DNA from: Myxococcales bacterium
GTDB lineage: Bacteria > Myxococcota_A > Polyangia > Fen-1088
Length of the DNA: 43,672 nucleotides
NCBI GenBank assembly: GCA_003142855.1
Contig: PLNW01000091.1
Location: 1 to 43,672, forward strand
Direction of reading: 5' to 3'
Positions 39,701-43,672 of this stretch are shown here, piece by piece. Under the pieces are notes generated by a model. That model did no database searches. It was given only the letters and a program-made list of their open reading frames with translations, and was not told where the DNA came from. The stretch's first letter is position 1, and every line of letters starts with the position of its first letter. The position numbers and the translations under genes were made by a program.

Positions 39701-41173
39701 TTCCAGCAGCGACGTCAGCGGCGCCCACTGCTCGGTCTGGCGCAGCAGCGCCTCGAGTTTGGCGAAAGCCGTGTTGCTGTTGGGATCGCGCGCCAGCATC
39801 TTTTCGAGGAGCGCGCGCAGCGGTTCCCAGCGTTCGGCTTGGCGGTAGAGGTTCTCCAACTCGGCCAACGCCTCGGGGTTCTGCGGATCCCGGTCGAGCA
39901 CCTTGTGGAAGGCCGCGATGGCCTCGTCGACCCGGCCGGTGTCCCGGGCGCACACGCGCGCCACGCCCAATGCGATCTGGGTCGAATCCGCGGCGTCAGC
40001 CCCCTGGTGTTCGAGTTGAGCGACCTCCTTGGCGAAGTCATCCCACTGGCCCGCCTTTTCGGCCAAGCGCTTGGCATCGGCCAGCAGATCCGCGTCGCGC
40101 GGCCGCAGTCGCAAGGCCGCCATCATCACGGAATAGCCGCGATCGGTGTCGACCATCTCGTGTTCCAGCAACAAGGCCACCTCGCGCAGGGCCGCCGCCT
40201 GTGACGCCGGCTCGGGGATGACCTCAGCGCGGCTGATCATGATGCCGACCATGCGCTCCCATTCCTTGCGTTCGCCCAGCTGGGCCAGGCCTCGATCGAG
40301 GCCCTCACGCGCCTCTCGATCAGCGGGATCGGCCGTGACCAGCTCCAACCATGCTTCCACATCGTCGTCAGCCGGTTTGTGGCCGGGCTGGGCGCAGATC
40401 TCAGCCAGCACGTCGAGCGTCTCCTCCAGGGTAAACTCCAGGGAAACCGGGACCAGGCCCAGCTCGCTGCGCACCCGGCGCGCGTCGCTGTTCGAGAGTT
40501 GCGGCGCCAGCAGGAAGTGCGGCACCCGCGTCTCGCTAGCGCCCAGCACGCGCTGGACGAGCATGTTCAGGTCCGGATCGTCGAGCCGATAGCCCACGAA
40601 AACGAACGACCACTTGTGGTACAAGCCGGCGACGAAGCTGGCTGCGCCGGTGGCACCGATCTTCGCCGGGATCTCGGCCGGGGCCAGGCAGAGCGAGGCA
40701 GGCACGTCGGCGCGACCGAAAATCTGCAGGAGAAAGCGGCCATGGCCGTCTGCCAGCGAGCTGGCGTTGGCCGCGAACGCCGTCCGGCTCATGACCTCGG
40801 CGTCGTCGGCCAGGGCGCTGGCCCAAAGCGCGTCGAAGGTGGTCGTGATCAGGCCGCGCCAGGGCGCGTGGGCCACGGTCGTGATGGCAGCCGGCACCTG
40901 CACAGCTTTGCCACAGGCATCGGCCAGCACATCGCCCAGCGTGCTCTCGTGAAACAGCTCGCGCACGAAAGCCAGGGCCGAGGTCATGCGCCCCTGCTGC
41001 AAGAGATCGGAAAGCGCGGCCTTGTCCGCGTCGTCAGTCACCCATTGGAGGAAGCACTGGCCAAGAGCGGCCCAGCCAGGAAGTTGGGCCAGCTCCGAAC
41101 AGCCGGCACCAGCCACCAGAACGGCCTGTCGGTTCCTCAGGCGCTCGACCAGCGCATCAGGCAGTGCGTGCAT
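36725..41173 (-). CDS. Large SIR2-like/TPR repeat protein
   Basis: This 1482-aa protein has three regions. Residues about 1-250 fold like SIR2: the nucleotide loop VLVAGAGCSE (18-27), the ITTTFDALW segment (109-117) and FVFVGYRLDDPDLNMLV (190-206) match the SIR2_2 layout. Where active members have Asn (TTNYD) and His (xxHG), this protein has Thr112 and Phe152, so NAD hydrolysis seems unlikely. Residues about 290-1120 are tetratricopeptide-type repeats of about 34 residues (AKLEELYRKTEQW and FAKLEQLYRSSGQW). The last 350 residues form a separate, mostly helical domain not recognised. GGGAG precedes the ATG. A scaffold or regulatory role is more likely than immune NADase activity. Confidence 0.8.
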   Translation of the reverse strand: MHALPDALVERLRNRQAVLVAGAGCSELAQLPGWAALGQCFLQWVTDDADKAALSDLLQQGRMTSALAFVRELFHESTLGDVLADACGKAVQVPAAITTVAHAPWRGLITTTFDALWASALADDAEVMSRTAFAANASSLADGHGRFLLQIFGRADVPASLCLAPAEIPAKIGATGAASFVAGLYHKWSFVFVGYRLDDPDLNMLVQRVLGASETRVPHFLLAPQLSNSDARRVRSELGLVPVSLEFTLEETLDVLAEICAQPGHKPADDDVEAWLELVTADPADREAREGLDRGLAQLGERKEWERMVGIMISRAEVIPEPASQAAALREVALLLEHEMVDTDRGYSVMMAALRLRPRDADLLADAKRLAEKAGQWDDFAKEVAQLEHQGADAADSTQIALGVARVCARDTGRVDEAIAAFHKVLDRDPQNPEALAELENLYRQAERWEPLRALLEKMLARDPNSNTAFAKLEALLRQTEQWAPLTSLLEKELARNPADPAAFAKLEELYRKTEQTKALTDLLRKGLARNPNDGATFAKLEQLYRSSGQWKPLVEMLEALTARDPANGEALAKLEELYRKTEQWTLLCDLLEMRAQRKGDPELARGLRMERASLLLDKLKDVESALVVAQGFASEDPAAAEALYLRALDSEPENAVALAALAELCSRKGEFERAAKFALEGADKTKNPMEKGRLLAQAGALVLDHLDDQDAGRDLLERALAADPEQVSAAARLAQLREARQEWVPLEPVLDMLLRRASAQDDAARAVLHERVARCAKQLGRMDKALANFEAATRLSPHSLSLAQASADLHFEREAWAEAGAAYERVYALGRTSLGATERAALCVRMAACAEKIGDSEVVLHLREEAAALEPHQRSHMDALIGLRTARQDWREVADLRRKQLALVSDEEERAQLWDELGDILRDKLDDSVDAVACYTKALAVQPERRQTLYKMLDYYSVGKQWNKAVETLETLSGLETEPKIRARCRYTLAAIYRDEMKDNAKAVAVFTQVLEDDPMFGRAFDAIERILTEGHNWKELARAYRRQLKRLPAEAPVEVKLRLWDALSAVALTHLKNRESAVLALEVAASLDRDNFARQEQLAQMYHEAGPSAVNKTIAQHQLLISKKPDRVASYQALAPLFYQTGAHDRMWCVAAALVYLGHADAPLASFYEGYRPSQLPNAGGKMNEELWRKILHPAEDPYVGALLALLAPAIAMSSASPHKAIGVDRSDRVDLSGAAWPHAAALRYVANTIEANLPDVFLKKDAPGTVSIVNLKEKNTLTPALVVGPGFEQWTRQSEVIFDLAKRMVLMRSERFARFALGTPALLEIAVRAGLSLGGCPIGNGPHGDEVDKMAKTIDGLLSAPLRAELKVVAKKFVDARGDRLDLPSWIVASDLTAARAALALCGDLGAAARVLASEPSGQSPLSARERINDLLAFSVSEDHFAVRAALGLHVNLTPPSPEAAAPGALKRRISHVQIKSSP

Positions 41174-41395
41174 GAGATCTCCCTATGTTTTCCGCTCGGG
41201 CGCCCGGTGCCGAACAAGGTGTGCACCCGGGGTCACGCCAAGTCCAAGGTGTTGGGATTTCTAGCACAGAATTGGCGTGCCTTCCCAATCGCAGCGTTAC
41301 GGGAGTCTGATGAACGCTGCACTGGCCCACCACATACCGCAAAGATCGAGTCCAGAGACGGACACGCGGCAGGCGGGCGCTGTATCCTGTTCCTT

Positions 41396-42775
41396 ATGAA
41401 GGTTTGGATGCTCGTGTACCCTTTGCTCCTTGGTCTGGCTTGCGGTGGTTCCTCGCAGGCGCGGAACGCCGCCCGCCTCGATGCTGCTGGCGACCTGCCA
41501 GCGCAACCGGCGGATTCGGGCCGCGACAACCCGGCCGCAGCGCCGGGCAGCGGGGATGGTGGCGTAGGAACCGAGGTGGGCGCCGAAGCCCCAGCGGCCA
41601 CCGCCAGCCGTTTTCCCGACACCACCGCAACCATCGCCATCCTTTCCGACCAGCTTCCCAACATGACGACGCAGCAGCAGGAGTTCGCGGCTACCCATTA
41701 CGTGGGCAGCCAGAAGCTGGTGCTGGGAACCACCCGCGCCTTGCGCGCGCTCAATCCCAATTTCGTGGTGTTGCACTACCACTTGGCCATGTGGCAGTCG
41801 GCGCCCTCGGTCAGCTTCATCACCGACGGGCTGCACTGGTCGAACGACTACCCGGAGGTGACCACGCACGAGAGCTGGTTCTGGCACAATGCCAGCGGCG
41901 GCCGCGTGGCCAGCAGCGCCGACGGCAAGCTGCTCATGAACGTCTCGGATCCCGGGTTTGCCGCGTATTGGTCCGATTCCATCGCCCAGCAGAGCGCGGC
42001 CGGCGAATACGATGGCGTGTTCCTGGATTCGGCCTCGCCCGCGCTGCTGCAGGGCGAGTGCTCGCGCGACGACAGCCGCCTGGCCGGCACCGCGGCCCGC
42101 GATCAGGTTTTCAGCGAGCTGGGCGGCCAGACCTGGATCGCGGCCTGGGACACCTGGATTGCGGGCCTGGACGGCTCGCTGGGGGCCAAGGGCATTCCCC
42201 TGATCCCCAACACCAGTGCGTTCACCACCACCTGGGACAACAGCGACTACACGCGCACCGCCGGCATCTTCTCCGAGGGCTTTGCCGATCCGGGTTTCTC
42301 GCTGGCCGACTGGAAGGCGTCGACCAATCAGCTCATGGCCATCGCTGCGGCCGGCAAGATCGTCATCGAGCAGAACTATTTGTCCGGCACCAGCGACGTG
42401 CAACGACGGCTGTACTACCTGGCCAACTACCTGCTGGTGAAGGGAAAGCGCACCTACCTGTTCTACTTCGCCGACAGCACGCTGGAATGGTACCCCGAGT
42501 GGGAGATCGATCTGGGCGCGCCTGTGGCCGCGCCAAGCAACGTGGATGCGCTGGCCTGGCAAGGCGTGTACCGCCGAGACTTCGCCAAAGGCAGCGTGCT
42601 GGTCAACCCCGCCACCTCGGCCGTCTCGCTCACGCTGGCCGCGCCCATGCAGCAGATCGATCCGCAGGGTGGCGGCGCGGTTTCCGCCGACGGTGCCGTG
42701 ACGGCCACTGTGGCAACCACGTCTGTGACTTCATTTTCACTCGCGCCAGGCTCCGGCGCGGTTCTGCTCAAGTAG
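41396..42775 (+). CDS. GHL15-type putative glycoside hydrolase lipoprotein
   Basis: This 459-aa protein is probably exported: MKVWMLVYPLLLGLACGG is a lipoprotein signal with lipobox GLAC (residues about 13-16). After an Ala/Asp/Gly-rich linker (about 20-75), the rest looks like a TIM-barrel of the hypothetical glycosyl hydrolase family 15 (Pfam GHL15). Seen are NPNFVVLHYHLAMWQ, HESWFWHNASGGRV, the acidic YDGVFLDSASP and IFSEGFADPGF, with Asp and Glu in typical catalytic places. A much longer upstream in-frame reading (from 40379) lies antisense to the SIR2/TPR gene and is not the real start. Divergent from that gene; ends eight bases into the convergent MATE remnant. Activity has not been shown for the family. 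Confidence 0.8.
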   Translation: MKVWMLVYPLLLGLACGGSSQARNAARLDAAGDLPAQPADSGRDNPAAAPGSGDGGVGTEVGAEAPAATASRFPDTTATIAILSDQLPNMTTQQQEFAATHYVGSQKLVLGTTRALRALNPNFVVLHYHLAMWQSAPSVSFITDGLHWSNDYPEVTTHESWFWHNASGGRVASSADGKLLMNVSDPGFAAYWSDSIAQQSAAGEYDGVFLDSASPALLQGECSRDDSRLAGTAARDQVFSELGGQTWIAAWDTWIAGLDGSLGAKGIPLIPNTSAFTTTWDNSDYTRTAGIFSEGFADPGFSLADWKASTNQLMAIAAAGKIVIEQNYLSGTSDVQRRLYYLANYLLVKGKRTYLFYFADSTLEWYPEWEIDLGAPVAAPSNVDALAWQGVYRRDFAKGSVLVNPATSAVSLTLAAPMQQIDPQGGGAVSADGAVTATVATTSVTSFSLAPGSGAVLLK

Positions 42776-43347
42776 CCGCGGGGATCCGACGCAGCTTGGC
42801 CAGCTCTTGCACCATGAACGCGCCGGCGACGACAGCAAAGGGCAGATCCGCGCACGGCCCGACCAGGTAGATCCCGTAGAAGCCCAGCCAACGCGGCAAC
42901 AGAACAAACAGGGGCATGGCCACGAGCTGCCGGCCGAGGAGCAACAGCGCGGCCTTGCGCGGCTCGTGCACGCTGAGAAAGTAGTGCGCCATGGTTCCGG
43001 TCAGGCCGAAGAGCGTGATGGGACCCACGAACCAGGGCAGTCCACGCCGCACCATTGCGATCAGTGTTGCCCATAGACACCAGCGCGATGAGAAAGATGT
43101 GCCCAACGGCCACGATGCGCGTGAAGGGAATGGCCATGGGCAGAAGCCGCGGCACGCATCCGCAGGCGAGCAAGAGCGGCTTGCTGAACGCGCAGACCAC
43201 CAGCGCCAGCACGACCCCGTTGATGAGCGCCAGGCGCAGACCTTGGCCCAGCACCCGCTCCGCTCCCTCGCGATCGCGCTGCCCCAGCAGAACCGAGATG
43301 CGATTGCCCGTGCCCGTGCCCACCAACAGCCCCAGCGCCATTACGTT
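42768..43347 (-). pseudogene. Decayed MATE-family transporter
   Basis: Two reading frames on the minus strand give pieces of one MATE multidrug/organic cation exporter. Bases about 43347-43068 read NVMALGLLVGTGTGNRISVLLGQRDREGAERVLGQG (residues of the second helix region) and continue to IALVSMGNT. After a one-base shift near 43068, the next frame gives LIAMVRRGLPWFVGPITLFG, then KAALLLLGRQLVAMPLF to the normal C-terminus at 42768. The first 60 or so residues are missing (replaced by the PIN gene end) and about five middle helices seem deleted. Truncation, frame change and short length are seen; the deletion is inferred from family layout. Confidence 0.75.
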
Positions 43348-43363
43348 GCAGGAAGGGGATCGT

Positions 43364-43672
43364 CTATGCACCATCCAGAGGATGCTTCCACCTGAGTCCC
43401 GGAAAACGAGCAAAACCCCGGTCTGCTGTGATCAATTCCGCCCCCTTTTCCAATGCCAACGCCGCCAGGTAGGCGTCGGGAATGTCGTTGCCTCTCGCCT
43501 CGATCTTTCGGCAAAGCCCTGCAAACAACGTCCAGTGGCGTTCCCCGGGTTCCATCTCCATGTGGTTTGCCCGTTCAAGGAGCGAATCCAGAAACTCCAA
43601 AGCCTTGTCGAGCGGAGTCGGCACTGGGAAGATCCGGCGGTTCGTCACGATGCGGAGGAAACCGCTGCGAAC
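43364..43672 (-). CDS. PIN-domain protein (VapC-like), 5' end outside the window
   Basis: At least 102 residues of a PIN-domain ribonuclease-like protein are open to the window edge. The start VRSGFLRIVTNRRIFP and the later GNDIPDAYLAALALEKGAELITADRGFARFPGLRW match the C-terminal two thirds of VapC-type toxins, including two of the metal-binding acidic residues (DA in IPDA and D in TADRGF). The N-terminal part with the first Asp is beyond 43672. Any VapB-like antitoxin would be there too. The gene end abuts the MATE remnant, suggesting that its insertion removed the transporter's start (inference). Confidence 0.75.
   Translation of the reverse strand, partial: VRSGFLRIVTNRRIFPVPTPLDKALEFLDSLLERANHMEMEPGERHWTLFAGLCRKIEARGNDIPDAYLAALALEKGAELITADRGFARFPGLRWKHPLDGA

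Noticed and set aside
36725..41173. SIR2-like protein as an anti-phage NADase defence system
   Set aside because: The Asn and His needed for NAD cleavage appear replaced, and no partner (TIR, Argonaute, HerA-like or others) or defence island is nearby; kept only as a finding.
40379..41395. Long N-terminal extension of the GHL15 lipoprotein
   Set aside because: The extension is antisense to the SIR2/TPR gene, and the ATG at 41396 gives a clean lipoprotein signal.

Overview
The window is GC-rich, densely coded bacterial DNA that looks like a myxobacterium or a close relative (Myxococcota, probably Polyangia). This is inferred from several features: three secreted lipoproteins, two with long Gly/Thr/Ala-rich linkers before a catalytic domain; a large SIR2-like/TPR protein; a J-domain protein with a regulator-type N-terminus; a Pro/Gly/Tyr-repeat outer-membrane protein; and a PrkA-YeaH-SpoVR operon beside glycoside hydrolases. 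No rRNA, tRNA, CRISPR array, phage or transposase gene was seen.

Layout. 1-4.6 kb: a GH3 glycosidase lipoprotein, then an AI-2E-type membrane permease and a small Cys-rich lipoprotein on the minus strand. 4.7-15.9 kb: an uninterrupted nuoABCDHIJKLMN operon encoding the quinone/proton-pumping part of respiratory complex I without the NADH module (nuoEFG). 15.9-18.0 kb: a remnant resembling the end of a DUF4337 protein and a GAF-PAS hybrid histidine kinase, both minus strand. 18.1-20.2 kb: a three-gene lipid cluster (DUF3419/BtaA-like aminocarboxypropyl transferase, a 71-aa membrane protein, a short phosphatidylserine decarboxylase). It converges on a phosphofructokinase gene. 21.5-23.1 kb: a GH5 lipoprotein. 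23.3-28.0 kb: prkA-yeaH-spoVR, a stress/starvation kinase operon. 28.2-32.1 kb: an AlgH/YqgE protein, then argD-argF and an overlapping J-domain gene. 32.3-36.3 kb (minus): a LacI-type sugar-sensor/GGDEF diguanylate cyclase, an outer-membrane beta-barrel protein and a PII protein. 36.7-41.2 kb (minus): a 1482-aa SIR2-like/TPR protein whose usual NAD-hydrolase residues appear to be replaced. 41.4-43.7 kb: a GHL15-type putative glycosidase lipoprotein, a decayed MATE transporter, and the 3' part of a PIN-domain gene running off the window edge.

How the parts fit. Three secreted or surface-anchored glycosidase-like lipoproteins and a sugar-sensor-like c-di-GMP synthase suggest polysaccharide use coupled to a lifestyle switch. 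The nuo operon, phosphofructokinase, arginine genes and PII are core energy, carbon and nitrogen metabolism.

Two places look most likely to hold something undescribed. One is the DUF3419-71aa-decarboxylase cluster, which could make an aminopropyl ether lipid by decarboxylating diacylglyceryl-homoserine (hypothesis only). The other is the SIR2-like/TPR protein, which keeps the nucleotide-binding fold but seems to have lost the catalytic Asn and His. Signs of genome decay are concentrated at 15.86-15.99, 36.38-36.55 and 42.77-43.35 kb.
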